A DNA stretch of 64,000 nt from Aliarcobacter sp017996075 (GCF_051062515.1 NZ_JAMXEK010000001.1); one strand, 5' to 3'. Shown: positions 36,528-45,527, counted from the stretch's first letter. Notes: generated by a model from the sequence alone, not told the origin. Translations and numbers: made by a program.

Positions 36528-37127
36528 ATGGATTTTTTTATTTCAACTTTTATTAAAATGTTTTTTATTATGACACCATTTTTTGTACTTACAGTTTTTT
36601 TAACTATCACAAATGATGCTACATTTATTGAGAAAAGAAAGTTAGCAATTAAAGTAACTTTATCTGTTGTTGTTATATCTTTAGTTTTACTCTTTTTTGG
36701 AGAATATATTTTTAAAGTTTTTGGTATAACTTTGGATGCGTTTAAAATAGGTGCTGGAGCTTTGCTATTTTTAACAGCTGTTGGGTTAATTTATGGCAAT
36801 AAAGATGGACAAAAACCAACAGATACAAATTTATCTGATTTAGCAGTTGTTCCTTTGGCTTTACCTATTACTATTGGGCCTGGAACTATTGGAGTTTTAT
36901 TAGTAATGGGAGTTGAATTTAATAGCTTTTCAAAACTAGTTATTGGAAGTTTAGCTCTTCTTTGTGCAATTTTATTAATAGGTTCTATGCTTTATTTATC
37001 TAGTTTAATAGAGAGATTTATTGGAAAAAATGGTCTTTTGATTCTATCAAAAATTACAGGACTTTTTTTGGCCGCATTATCTGCTCAACTAATATTTGAT
37101 GGAATAAAAAGTTTTTTAGGATTATAG
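36528..37127 (+). CDS. MarC-family integral membrane protein
   Basis: A 199-residue inner-membrane protein with about six hydrophobic segments. The LALPITIGPGTIGVLL stretch and the FKIGAGALLFLTAVG helix are typical of the MarC/UPF0056 family. The function of the family is unknown; an early link to multiple antibiotic resistance in E. coli was not upheld. It is followed directly, with no gap, by a TTG-started gene. Confidence 0.88.
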   Translation: MDFFISTFIKMFFIMTPFFVLTVFLTITNDATFIEKRKLAIKVTLSVVVISLVLLFFGEYIFKVFGITLDAFKIGAGALLFLTAVGLIYGNKDGQKPTDTNLSDLAVVPLALPITIGPGTIGVLLVMGVEFNSFSKLVIGSLALLCAILLIGSMLYLSSLIERFIGKNGLLILSKITGLFLAALSAQLIFDGIKSFLGL

Positions 37128-37733
37128 TTGTTTATTCAGAATAAAATTTTAAGAAACTTATCATTTTTAATATCTATAATATTTTTAATAAACCTTTTTT
37201 ATATGATTTATAGCTCTTTTTTTATAGTTAAAAACCAGTTTACAGATATTGGAGATTCTACATATGTAAATCAAGTAAGAATTGATGACTATACAAAAAA
37301 ATTAGCAGTTTTTTTAACAAAAGATTGTAAAGAAGAGCCTATTTGTGAAGTTCAAAATATGCTAGATTTTGTTACACAAATTCCATATAAGATAAATGAA
37401 AGTATTGCAAAAAGTCCAAAAAAAGTAGTTGAACAAAACTTTGGTGATTGTGATGATAAGTCAAATTTACTTATTTCACTTTTGAAAGTTAAAGATTATG
37501 AAGCATATTTTGTACTTGTTCCAAATCATATTTTTGTGATAATAAATCTTGAAGATATAAATTTAAATAAAAAAGCACTATATGTAAATAATAAAAAATA
37601 CTATATTTTGGAAACAACAGCAACAAATTCAAAAATAGCTTTTCCTTTAAAGTATAAAATTGAAGAGATTGAAGCTATTATAAATCCATTTACAAATAAA
37701 AAGTTAGTTATAGAGAGTCTAGAGTATAAATAA
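37128..37733 (+). CDS. Membrane-anchored transglutaminase-like cysteine protease
   Basis: A 201-residue protein starting at TTG directly after the marC stop. Residues about 9-33 form a membrane anchor. The transglutaminase-like triad is visible: Cys108 in NFGDCDDKSNLLISLL, His134 in PNHIFVII, and an acidic residue in YYILETT (about 162). Such domains usually act as proteases or peptide-crosslinking enzymes in the periplasm. Substrate unknown. Confidence 0.8.
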   Translation: MFIQNKILRNLSFLISIIFLINLFYMIYSSFFIVKNQFTDIGDSTYVNQVRIDDYTKKLAVFLTKDCKEEPICEVQNMLDFVTQIPYKINESIAKSPKKVVEQNFGDCDDKSNLLISLLKVKDYEAYFVLVPNHIFVIINLEDINLNKKALYVNNKKYYILETTATNSKIAFPLKYKIEEIEAIINPFTNKKLVIESLEYK

Positions 37734-37748
37734 TCTTTTATACTCTAG
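37719..37748. terminator. Bidirectional terminator between convergent genes
   Basis: CTAGAGTATAAA and TTTATACTCTAG make a perfect 12-bp stem around TAATCT. It overlaps the stop codon of the transglutaminase-like gene and faces the diguanylate cyclase gene end. Confidence 0.7.
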
Positions 37749-37774
37749 TTTAAATTATTCTAATTTATTAGAAT

Positions 37775-39631
37775 TTAATAGTCTATTTTATCTCCATTTT
37801 TCAAAATCTCTTTTGAGAATTTAACAACCTTATTTCTTCCAGTTGCTTTTGCTTCATATAAAGATATATCAGCATATTTTATACATTTCCAGAACTGATC
37901 AGTATCTGTTGGGAAGAAAGAGTAACCAATACTTACAGTTTTTGAGAAACTATCTCCTCCATAGTTAAATATAATTTTTGAGAAATCAGCATTTATTTTA
38001 TCTGCTAATTTTTTTGTGCTCTCTTGAGTTGCATTTTTCATTAAGATTAAAAACTCTTCACCACCATATCTAACCAAAGTCTCATTTGCTCCTATTGATT
38101 TTTTCATAGTAATTGCAAGTTTTCTTAAAATATCATCGCCAATATCATGTCCATATGTATCATTTACCATTTTAAAGTAATCAATATCTAAAAACATAAT
38201 TGCATAAATTGAACCATTTTTTACATCAAGTGCTAATTGTTTTTCTACAATCTCATCAAGATATTTTCTATTGTAAAGTCCTGTTAGAGAATCTGTAAGA
38301 TTTTTCTCTTTTAATGCTTCCATTAAAATTTTACTTTCTAAAATTGGTTTTGTCTCTTCAAGATATTTTTTAATAATTCCAATTTTGTATTTTAAACTAT
38401 TTAGATCATCTTTAGATTTTGAAACAATATGTATTGCAATATTTTTTTGTTCATTTACATAAAATGGAATACAAATATAGTTTTCATCGGCTTTACATTT
38501 TGCAACTCTACAAATTTCTGGGAAGTTTTCAGAAGCTACAATACTATTTATTCTCTCAGCTCTACAAAGCTCTTTAATATTTTGTTTTAAATCACAACAA
38601 GCTATAGCACCATTTGTTGAATATATTGTTTTTCTTTCATCTTTTATTAAATCAGTTTCAAAAATTATGAAACAATCTATTTCTAGTTTATCTTTTAAAA
38701 CTAAAATTAATCTATGATAAATATCATCAATAGTTAAATCATTTTCAATAGTTTTCTTATAGTGATAAATTTCACTAATATCTTCAATTATCTCTTTTGC
38801 AGTAATTAATTTATCATGATTTACATTTGATGTTCTATTATGAACAAATGATGTTAAATTTTTTTCAATTCCAGTTAAAACCGTTTCAAGTTTTTCAATT
38901 AATTCATTTAACCAATTTGAAACTTCTTTATCTTCTTTTAAAACACCAGCTTTTGCTCTAATAGTATAATCTCCTTCATGAACTCTTTTTAATACATCAG
39001 ATAGTGAATCAAAAGAGTTTGTATATGGAGTAATTCTTTTTCTAATAAATATTAAGAAAATTATTAAAAAGATAGCGATAGTTCCAATAATATATAGTAA
39101 AACCATAACATTTGAGCCTCTATCTTCGCTTATATCAAAGCTTAAAGATATAGCACCTAAAACTTCTCCCTCTTTTGCATTGTGACAACTAAGACAGTTT
39201 GGTTTATCTAAAGATGATGCTGTATATGGAATTGTAATTCTAAGATTTGCAGTGTATAAACTCTCTTCTATTACAATTTTTTCAACTCCACTTTTTAAGA
39301 CTTCTAAATCAACATCATCTTTGGGATTTTCATTTGCTAAATTTGAATTTCCAAACTGTTCACTAACACTTTTTGCTCTAACTAACCATAAAGATTGTAC
39401 ATTTTTTAATTGACCAATACTGTCTAAAAATACATCTCTTTGAGACATATTTCCATTTACCATATGTGAAGTAAGAGAGTTTTTAACTATATCAGCTGTT
39501 AAATATGCTTTCTTTTTAACTCCATCATATCCTATTTGTCTAGAACCAATTGCAACTAAAACAACAATAATTGAAGTTAAAAGTACAACCATCGAAAAAA
39601 TAATTAGAGTTATTTTTGTATTCGACTTCAT
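37775..39631 (-). CDS. Diguanylate cyclase with periplasmic CxxCH sensor region
   Basis: A 618-residue membrane-bound c-di-GMP synthase. TM1 is at about 8-29; a periplasmic domain (about 30-172) carries CLSCH at 146-150, a covalent haem-binding motif as in Tll0287-like sensors; TM2 is at about 175-197. HAMP and helical linkers follow, then a GAF-like region with several cysteines (CCDLKQNIKELC, CRVAKC), and a GGDEF domain with RYGGEEF at 521-527. The usual RxxD inhibitory site just before GGEEF reads GANE, so product inhibition is probably missing. The likely input is redox or gas; the output is c-di-GMP. Confidence 0.88.
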   Translation of the reverse strand: MKSNTKITLIIFSMVVLLTSIIVVLVAIGSRQIGYDGVKKKAYLTADIVKNSLTSHMVNGNMSQRDVFLDSIGQLKNVQSLWLVRAKSVSEQFGNSNLANENPKDDVDLEVLKSGVEKIVIEESLYTANLRITIPYTASSLDKPNCLSCHNAKEGEVLGAISLSFDISEDRGSNVMVLLYIIGTIAIFLIIFLIFIRKRITPYTNSFDSLSDVLKRVHEGDYTIRAKAGVLKEDKEVSNWLNELIEKLETVLTGIEKNLTSFVHNRTSNVNHDKLITAKEIIEDISEIYHYKKTIENDLTIDDIYHRLILVLKDKLEIDCFIIFETDLIKDERKTIYSTNGAIACCDLKQNIKELCRAERINSIVASENFPEICRVAKCKADENYICIPFYVNEQKNIAIHIVSKSKDDLNSLKYKIGIIKKYLEETKPILESKILMEALKEKNLTDSLTGLYNRKYLDEIVEKQLALDVKNGSIYAIMFLDIDYFKMVNDTYGHDIGDDILRKLAITMKKSIGANETLVRYGGEEFLILMKNATQESTKKLADKINADFSKIIFNYGGDSFSKTVSIGYSFFPTDTDQFWKCIKYADISLYEAKATGRNKVVKFSKEILKNGDKIDY

Positions 39632-39681
39632 TTTTTTCCTTTTGTAGCATTTAAGTAAAATAGTAACAAAGTTTTATTTAA

Positions 39682-40389
39682 TTATAATATTTTAAAAGCC
39701 TCTTCTAAATCTAAAGTACCTTCATAAAATGCTTTTCCAACAATTACTCCACCAATATTTCCATTTGCTTTACAGTTTTTGATATCTTCAATATCTTTAA
39801 CTCCACCACTTGCAATTGTGTAAACATTGCTAGCAAGTGCAATATCTTCTGTAAATTCAACATTAACTCCACAAAGCATACCATCTTTGCTTATATCTGT
39901 ACAAATAATTGCTTCAACTCCAGCATTTGCAAACTCTTTTGCCAAAGAGGTAGCTTTCATTGTTGAAACTTCTGCCCAACCCTCAACTGCAACCATTCCA
40001 TTTATTGCATCAATTCCAACAGCAATTGGATATTTTTTTGCCATATCTTTTACAAATTGAGGATCTTTAACAGCGATTGAGCCAAGAATTAATCTATCAA
40101 CTCCAAGTTCTAAATACATCTGAATAGTTTTTTCATCTCTTATTCCGCCACCAAGCTCAATTTTTAGATTACAGTTCTCTCTAATTTTTTTAATCTGCTC
40201 TAAGTTGGCTGGTTTTCCCTCAAATGCTCCATTTAAATCAACAATATGAACCCACTTACTTCCTAACTCTTCAAATCTAAGTGCAACTTGCCATGGTTCA
40301 TCTGAGTAGATTTTTGCACTATCCATAAGCCCTTTGCTAAGTCTTACAGCCTTTCCATCTTTTAAATCAATCGCTGGTAATATGTCCAT
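39682..40389 (-). CDS. hisA: Phosphoribosylformimino-5-aminoimidazole carboxamide ribotide isomerase
   Basis: Histidine pathway isomerase (ProFAR to PRFAR). The 235-residue TIM barrel starts MDILPAIDLKDGKAVRLSKG with the catalytic base Asp8, contains ELGGGIRDEKTIQMYL, the second acid in CTDISKDGMLCG, and ends with the phosphate sites ASGGVKDIEDI and GVIVGKAFYEGT. The ribosome site AAGGAG lies inside a 14-bp hairpin (40396-40426). hisH is the upstream gene, but a structured gap of 132 bases separates them. Confidence 0.96.
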   Translation of the reverse strand: MDILPAIDLKDGKAVRLSKGLMDSAKIYSDEPWQVALRFEELGSKWVHIVDLNGAFEGKPANLEQIKKIRENCNLKIELGGGIRDEKTIQMYLELGVDRLILGSIAVKDPQFVKDMAKKYPIAVGIDAINGMVAVEGWAEVSTMKATSLAKEFANAGVEAIICTDISKDGMLCGVNVEFTEDIALASNVYTIASGGVKDIEDIKNCKANGNIGGVIVGKAFYEGTLDLEEAFKIL

Positions 40390-40395
40390 AATTTC

Positions 40396-40426
40396 TCCTT
40401 TTTAAATAGTTCCTATTTAAAAAGGA
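40396..40426 (-). promoter_or_regulatory. Hairpin burying the hisA ribosome site, with an alternative fold
   Basis: On the minus strand TCCTTTTTAAATAG and CTATTTAAAAAGGA form a perfect 14-bp stem with a three-base loop; the AAGGAG of hisA is in the 3' arm. An overlapping, exclusive hairpin, AGTTCC with GGAACT (40408-40429), would free the ribosome site. This has the form of a translational switch; the trigger is unknown. Confidence 0.6.
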
Positions 40427-40442
40427 ACTTTTTTCTCAATTA

Positions 40443-40483
40443 CTACTTTTTATAGCGGGGATTGAAAATCCCCTAAAAAGTAG
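40443..40483 (-). other. Large imperfect hairpin between hisH and hisA
   Basis: CTACTTTTTA (40443-40452) pairs with TAAAAAGTAG (40474-40483), and inside it GGGGATT (40457-40463) pairs with AATCCCC (40467-40473). A four-base bulge, TAGC, separates the stems and the loop is GAA. 17 pairs in 41 bases is strong for such AT-rich DNA; it may be a structured RNA or a repeat element. Confidence 0.6.
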
Positions 40484-40492
40484 CAAAAACCT

Positions 40493-40520
40493 AAAGGGCT
40501 TTGAGAACAAAGCCTTTTTT
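40493..40520. terminator. Hairpin with T/A tails after hisH
   Basis: GGGCTTTG-AGAA-CAAAGCC with flanking AAA and TTTTTT runs. It reads as a good terminator on the plus strand and a moderate one (TTTAGGTTTTT tail) on the minus strand, just after hisH. It may uncouple hisH from hisA. Confidence 0.6.
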
Positions 40521-40521
40521 A

Positions 40522-41127
40522 TTATAAATTTATAAAGTTTTCTAATATTTTAAGTCCGTTATTATGAGACTTTTCAGGATGAGGTTGAAATCCAAAAATA
40601 TTATCTTTGTTTACAGCACTTACAAAATCATATCCATAGTTTGTTGTTGCTATTGTATATTTATCATCTGTAACAACATGATAAGAGTGTACAAAGTATA
40701 AATATGGGTTTTGTAGATTTTTAAAAAGTGGATTATCTTTATTTACTGTTTTATTCCAGCCCATATGTGGAATTTTTAAATCACTACTCATTTTTGATTT
40801 ATCAAATTTCACAACTTTTCCTTCAATTACTCCTAAACCTTTTGTATATCCAAACTCTTCAGAGCTTTCAAACAAAAGTTGCATTCCAAGGCAAATTCCA
40901 AGAAGTGGTTTTTTACTATTTGCAAAATCTAAAATAGCATCTTTTAAGCCACTATCTTCCAAATGTTGCATAGCATCTTTATATGCTCCAACTCCTGGTA
41001 GTATTATTTTGTCTAAATTTTTTAAATCATCTGCATTTTTTATAATTTTTAAATCTTTTGTAAATTTTGAACAAGCGTTATAAACACTTGCCAGATTTCC
41101 CATATTGTAGTCTATTATTCCTAGCAT
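40522..41127 (-). CDS. hisH: Imidazole glycerol phosphate synthase, glutamine amidotransferase subunit
   Basis: A 201-residue class I glutaminase that supplies ammonia to HisF. The catalytic Cys is in LLGICLGMQLLFE near 80, and the His/Glu pair in FGFQPHPEKSHNNG near 180. Length is normal. hisF is not in the window, and hisA follows after the structured gap. comF lies upstream on the same strand with a 34-base gap. Confidence 0.96.
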   Translation of the reverse strand: MLGIIDYNMGNLASVYNACSKFTKDLKIIKNADDLKNLDKIILPGVGAYKDAMQHLEDSGLKDAILDFANSKKPLLGICLGMQLLFESSEEFGYTKGLGVIEGKVVKFDKSKMSSDLKIPHMGWNKTVNKDNPLFKNLQNPYLYFVHSYHVVTDDKYTIATTNYGYDFVSAVNKDNIFGFQPHPEKSHNNGLKILENFINL

Positions 41128-41161
41128 CTAAATCCTTTTAAAGCATAGATTATATCTTTTA

Positions 41162-41734
41162 TTAATTTAAAAATGAGCATAGAGTAAGAGCAAACAAAAC
41201 ATTTACACCATCTTTTTTTAAAGCTTTTTTAGCTTCTAAAATAGTTGTTCCTGTAGTAATTACATCATCAACTAAAATTACATCATAATTTTTTACTCCA
41301 CTATAGATAAATTTTCTTGGATTTTTTTGTCTAAATTCTAGATTTTTTCCAGCATATTTGACAATATTTGTAGCTTTTAAAGTGTTGAAAACTGGTTTTA
41401 TAAAAGCACTTTTTAAATGCTTTGCCAAAATAGCAGTTTGTGAAAAATCATGTCTTGTATGGTCGTCTATTGGTAAGGCTAAAATAGGGTGGGTAAATTC
41501 AAAATTTGAAGCAAATTTAGCAAAACTTAGTTTTGCTAAAATGTTAAAAACTCTATCTCCATAAAAGTGATATTTACTTTGAATTAAATCTTCTAAATCT
41601 TTGTAATCGTAAAAAGAATATACAAAAAAATCTTTCTCTAGCTCTTTTTTGTAAAAGTTTGCAGCTAGAAGTTGTTTTTGACAAGTTTTACAAATGATTT
41701 GTAAAGATATTGAATTACAAGTTATGCACAACAT
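41162..41734 (-). CDS. ComF-family phosphoribosyltransferase-like protein
   Basis: A 190-residue protein with an N-terminal pair of cysteine motifs (CITC and CKTC, a small zinc ribbon) and a PRTase domain with the PRPP loop VILVDDVITTGTTI near 154-167. This is the ComF/GntX layout; ComF proteins take part in natural DNA uptake in several bacteria, so a competence role is possible. The start codon overlaps the stop of the GlxA-type regulator (TAATG). Confidence 0.87.
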   Translation of the reverse strand: MLCITCNSISLQIICKTCQKQLLAANFYKKELEKDFFVYSFYDYKDLEDLIQSKYHFYGDRVFNILAKLSFAKFASNFEFTHPILALPIDDHTRHDFSQTAILAKHLKSAFIKPVFNTLKATNIVKYAGKNLEFRQKNPRKFIYSGVKNYDVILVDDVITTGTTILEAKKALKKDGVNVLFALTLCSFLN

Positions 41735-42675
41735 TAAGAAAAATTCACAGTTTGTTGAAATCTTTTTCTAAAATCTTTTGGATTTAAAGATGTCTCTTGT
41801 TTGAAAAGTTTTCTAAAACTATTTTCATCAAAATATCCAACTTCCAAAGTAATATCGCTAAAGCTTCTATTTGTAGAGATTAAAAGATCTTTTGCTTTTT
41901 CAACTCTTAAATTTTTTAGATATTGTAAAGGCGAAATATTAAGAGCTTTTTTAAATCTTCTTGAGAATGTTTTTTCTGTAAGATTTATATTGTTGGCTAA
42001 GTCAAAAATATTTAACTGTTTGTGTAAATTCTCTTTCATATATGAGATACTGTTTTTTATATCTTCATCATCAAAAAGTAAAATTGTAGAGAATGCCTTA
42101 TACGATTTTTGCGATTCTCTAGCTCTATCAATTAGCATTAAATTTGCTAGTTGAGTTGCAGTTTTACAGCTATGAAATTTCTCAATAATATATAAACACA
42201 AATCTAAATAAGCATTTATTCCACCAACAGTTATGATATTTTTCTCATCTACTAAGATTTTATCTATATCAAGATTGACATTTGGGTACTCTTTTTTAAA
42301 CAACTCTTCAGAAGCCCAATGAGTTGTTGCTGATTTATTATCTAATAAACCAGTTTTTGCTAATATAAAACTTCCCAAACAAGCTGAAGATAAAATGGCT
42401 TTATTGTTGTATTGATATTTTAACCACTCAATAATTTGCCAGTTTATATTAAAAACTCCATTTTGAAGTGTTGGTGGAATAATAACTACATCATAAATAG
42501 TGTTTGATATCGAAGTTGTTTCAAAATATTTTGTATCTTCTAAGCTTACAAAAATAGTTTTTATCTCAACTTCTTCTTTTGATTTACAAGAAATATTGTT
42601 CAGATGAAATAACTCTTCTATCCCATAAGCAGTCGATTTCAATACATCTTTTAAAATTAAAATAGCTATATTCAT
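41734..42675 (-). CDS. GlxA-family transcriptional regulator (DJ-1/PfpI plus AraC HTH)
   Basis: A 313-residue regulator. Residues 1-185 form a DJ-1/PfpI-like domain; its nucleophile-elbow region reads LSSACLGSFILAKTG, with Cys near 98. Residues about 210-310 are an AraC-type double helix-turn-helix (NIFDLANNINLTEKTFSRRF and ITLEVGYFDENSFRKLFKQE). It is divergent from the exported metallo-hydrolase gene at 42770, a common regulator-target layout, and is translationally coupled to comF downstream. Confidence 0.88.
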   Translation of the reverse strand: MNIAILILKDVLKSTAYGIEELFHLNNISCKSKEEVEIKTIFVSLEDTKYFETTSISNTIYDVVIIPPTLQNGVFNINWQIIEWLKYQYNNKAILSSACLGSFILAKTGLLDNKSATTHWASEELFKKEYPNVNLDIDKILVDEKNIITVGGINAYLDLCLYIIEKFHSCKTATQLANLMLIDRARESQKSYKAFSTILLFDDEDIKNSISYMKENLHKQLNIFDLANNINLTEKTFSRRFKKALNISPLQYLKNLRVEKAKDLLISTNRSFSDITLEVGYFDENSFRKLFKQETSLNPKDFRKRFQQTVNFS

Positions 42676-42769
42676 AATTTGTCCTAAATAACCTTTTATA
42701 TGTCAAAAACACCTATTTTAAATTGTAGCATAATATGAAATAATTACAAAATAAAAAAAAGGATAGAAT

Positions 42770-43621
42770 ATGTTAAAAAATAGTTTAAATAAATTTGCGA
42801 AAAGTGTTTTGCTTTCATCTTTTTTGTTGGGTTCACACTTACTTGCTTCTGAAGTTACTCAAATAAGAAATGCTACAGTTAAAATAAATTATGGTGGAAA
42901 AGTTTTTTTAGTAGATCCAATGTTTGCACCAAAAGATGCTTACAAAGGTTTTGAAGGAACTCTAAATAGCCATTTAAATTGGCCAAGAGTTGAGCTACCT
43001 TTTTCTACAAATGAGATTTTAAAAGATGTAGATGTTATAATTATAACTCACACACATCTTGACCACTTAGATGAAACTGCTATTAAAGCGATTCCAAAAG
43101 ATATTTTGATGTTTTCTCAAGATGAAAAAGATAAAGCATATTTAGAAAAATCAGGTTTTAAAAATGTAAAAATTATGACAAAAAATAGCTCTTTTGGAAA
43201 TGTAAAACTTTCAATAACTGGTGGGTTGCATGGAAGTCAAGAGTTAGTTTTTAAATATAAAGAACTTTTAGGAAAAGTTAGTGGCGTTGTTTTTAGTGCA
43301 AAAAATGAAAAAACTATATATTTAGCAGGAGATACAGTTTTTAATAAAGATGTAGAAGATGTAATCAAAAATTATAATCCAGAGATTATTATATTAAATT
43401 CAGGAGATGCACAATTAGGAGATGGAAGCTCAATCTTGATGACAAAAGAGGAAGTTTTGGCTACTCATAAAGTTGCACCAAAAGCTAAAATTATTGCTGT
43501 TCATATGGAAGCTGTAAATCATAGTGCTTTAAGTAGATATGAGTTAAAAGAGTATTCAAAACAAAAGGGAATGGAAGATTTTGTATTTATCCCAAAAGAT
43601 GGAGAGAGTTTGCAGTTTTAA
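42770..43621 (+). CDS. Exported MBL-fold metallo-hydrolase (UlaG-like)
   Basis: A 283-residue protein with a signal peptide (about 1-27, LLSSFLLGSHLLASE) and a metallo-beta-lactamase fold. Metal ligands are in THTHLDHLD (His94, His96, Asp98, His99), the later GGLHGS and IYLAGDTVFN (Asp), and a distal HMEAVNH. The pattern is closest to UlaG-like lactonases and L-ascorbate-phosphate hydrolase relatives. Substrate unknown; the signal peptide places it in the periplasm. The divergent GlxA-type regulator may control it. Confidence 0.87.
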   Translation: MLKNSLNKFAKSVLLSSFLLGSHLLASEVTQIRNATVKINYGGKVFLVDPMFAPKDAYKGFEGTLNSHLNWPRVELPFSTNEILKDVDVIIITHTHLDHLDETAIKAIPKDILMFSQDEKDKAYLEKSGFKNVKIMTKNSSFGNVKLSITGGLHGSQELVFKYKELLGKVSGVVFSAKNEKTIYLAGDTVFNKDVEDVIKNYNPEIIILNSGDAQLGDGSSILMTKEEVLATHKVAPKAKIIAVHMEAVNHSALSRYELKEYSKQKGMEDFVFIPKDGESLQF

Positions 43622-43647
43622 TATATAGAGAATTTCTCTATATATTA
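43619..43647. terminator. Bidirectional terminator between MBL gene and lepA
   Basis: TAATATATAGAGA and TCTCTATATATTA form a 13-bp stem around ATT, covering both gene ends, which converge here. Confidence 0.75.
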
Positions 43648-45432
43648 TATTTTTAAAACAGCCATAAAAGCCTCTTGAGGAACATTTACTTTTCCTATAG
43701 ATTTCATTCTTTTTTTACCAGCTTTTTGTTTTTCAAGAAGTTTTCTTTTTCTTGTAATATCTCCACCATAACACTTTGCAGTTACATTTTTACCCATAGA
43801 TTTTACAGTCTCTCTAGCAATTATTGTGCTTCCAACACTAGCTTGAATTGCAACTTCAAAAAGTTGTCTAGGAATTAGCTCTTTTAGAGCTTTTACAAAC
43901 TCTCTTCCTCTTGAAACAGCCTTGTCTTCAGGAACTATTATTGAAAGTGCATCAACTATATCTCCAGCAACTCTAACATCAAGTTTTTTCAAAATTCCTG
44001 GTCTAAAGCCAACTGGCTCATAATCAAAAGAGGCATAACCTTTTGTTGTAGATTTTAATTTATCATAAAAATCCATAACAATTTCATTCATAGGTAAGTC
44101 GTACTCAAGAAGAACTCTTTTTCCTATGTAATCCATTTTTAATTGAATTCCTCTTTTATCGTTTAAAAGTTTTATAACATTTCCCAAAAATTCATCAGGA
44201 ACTAAAATTGTAGCTTTTACATAAGGTTCTAAAATTGATTCAATATAGTTTGGTTCAGGAAGCTCGCTTGGATTTTGAATAGTTATTTTTTCTCCATCTC
44301 TTTTTAAAACTTCATAAATAACTGTTGGAGCAGTTGCTATTAAATCTAAGTCAAACTCTCGCTCTAATCTCTCTTTAATAACTTCCATATGAAGCATTCC
44401 TAAAAAACCTGTTCTAAATCCACTTCCAAGAGCCATTGAACTTTCAGGTTCAAAAGATATTGAAGAGTCATTTAATTTTAGTTTATTCAAAGCCTCTCTT
44501 AAATCCTCAAATTTATCAGTCTCTATAGGATAAAGTCCTGCAAATACAAACGGTTTAGCAGGTTCAAAACCATCAATAATCTGTGCAGTTGGATTTTTTG
44601 CATCAGTCATTGTATCACCAACAGCAATTCCATCTAAAGTTTTAAGACCTAGTACAACAATACCAATCTCACCTGTTTTTATCTCTAATGTATCTTCTCT
44701 TTTTAGAGGGTGCGGATACATCAAACTTAAAACTTGATGCTCAACTTTTGTATTCATCATTTTTAAAGTTTGACCTTTTTTGATACTTCCATCATAAACT
44801 CGAACAAGTGCCAAAGCTCCAAGATAGTTATCAAACCATGAGTCATAAATAAGTGCTTTTGTAGGTGCACTATCATCTCCAATTGGAGATGGAACTCTTT
44901 TAATAATAGCTTCAATAAGCTCTTTTACTCCAAGTCCTGTTTTTGCACTTATTAAATTATGCTCTGTACAATCAACTCCAATAGCTTCTTCAACTTCTGC
45001 TAAAACACGCATTGGGTCAGCACTTGGTAGATCTATTTTATTAACAACTGGAAGAAGCTCAAGATCATTATCCATTGCAATATATACATTTGCTATTGTT
45101 TGTGCTTCAACACCTTGAGTTGAATCAACAATAAGCAAAGCACCTTCAGATGATGCTAAAGAACGGCTTACTTCATAAGAAAAATCAACATGCCCTGGAG
45201 TGTCAATAAGATTTAAAATATATTTTTCTTTATTTAAAGTGTAGTTTAATCTAACACTTTGAGCCTTTATTGTAATTCCTCTCTCTTTTTCTATATCCAT
45301 ATTGTCCATAACTTGAGAAGTCATTTCCCTATCACTTATTCCTCCACACTCTTGAATAATTCTATCTGCAAGTGTTGATTTACCGTGGTCAATATGAGCT
45401 ATGATACTAAAGTTTCTAATATTTTTTTGCAA
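43645..45432 (-). CDS. lepA: Elongation factor 4 (LepA)
   Basis: A 595-residue ribosome-bound GTPase related to EF-G. It has the P-loop AHIDHGKSTL (12-21), DTPGHVDF and NKIDLPSA in the G domain. The LepA-specific C-terminal domain (about 490-595) ends GKVNVPQEAFMAVLKI, with KCYGGDITRKRKLLEKQK before it. Length is standard. A TATAAT box lies 44 bases upstream. Confidence 0.97.
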   Translation of the reverse strand: MQKNIRNFSIIAHIDHGKSTLADRIIQECGGISDREMTSQVMDNMDIEKERGITIKAQSVRLNYTLNKEKYILNLIDTPGHVDFSYEVSRSLASSEGALLIVDSTQGVEAQTIANVYIAMDNDLELLPVVNKIDLPSADPMRVLAEVEEAIGVDCTEHNLISAKTGLGVKELIEAIIKRVPSPIGDDSAPTKALIYDSWFDNYLGALALVRVYDGSIKKGQTLKMMNTKVEHQVLSLMYPHPLKREDTLEIKTGEIGIVVLGLKTLDGIAVGDTMTDAKNPTAQIIDGFEPAKPFVFAGLYPIETDKFEDLREALNKLKLNDSSISFEPESSMALGSGFRTGFLGMLHMEVIKERLEREFDLDLIATAPTVIYEVLKRDGEKITIQNPSELPEPNYIESILEPYVKATILVPDEFLGNVIKLLNDKRGIQLKMDYIGKRVLLEYDLPMNEIVMDFYDKLKSTTKGYASFDYEPVGFRPGILKKLDVRVAGDIVDALSIIVPEDKAVSRGREFVKALKELIPRQLFEVAIQASVGSTIIARETVKSMGKNVTAKCYGGDITRKRKLLEKQKAGKKRMKSIGKVNVPQEAFMAVLKI

Positions 45433-45475
45433 TTTTTTTCCTATAATTTTAAAAGATTATTTGTAAAGTGGCAAG

Positions 45476-45481
45476 ATTATA
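45476..45481 (-). promoter_or_regulatory. -10 box of lepA
   Basis: On the minus strand AGGTATAATCTTGCC holds a perfect TATAAT, 44 bases before the lepA ATG at 45432. Confidence 0.65.
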
Positions 45482-45527
45482 CCTAAAAAGTAGTAAGTTT
45501 TTTGTTAAATTATTTTCTTAAATAAAA

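Noticed and set aside
40390..40521. Known riboswitch or histidine leader peptide before hisA
   Set aside because: I cannot match any known riboswitch core, and there is no short frame with a His codon run.
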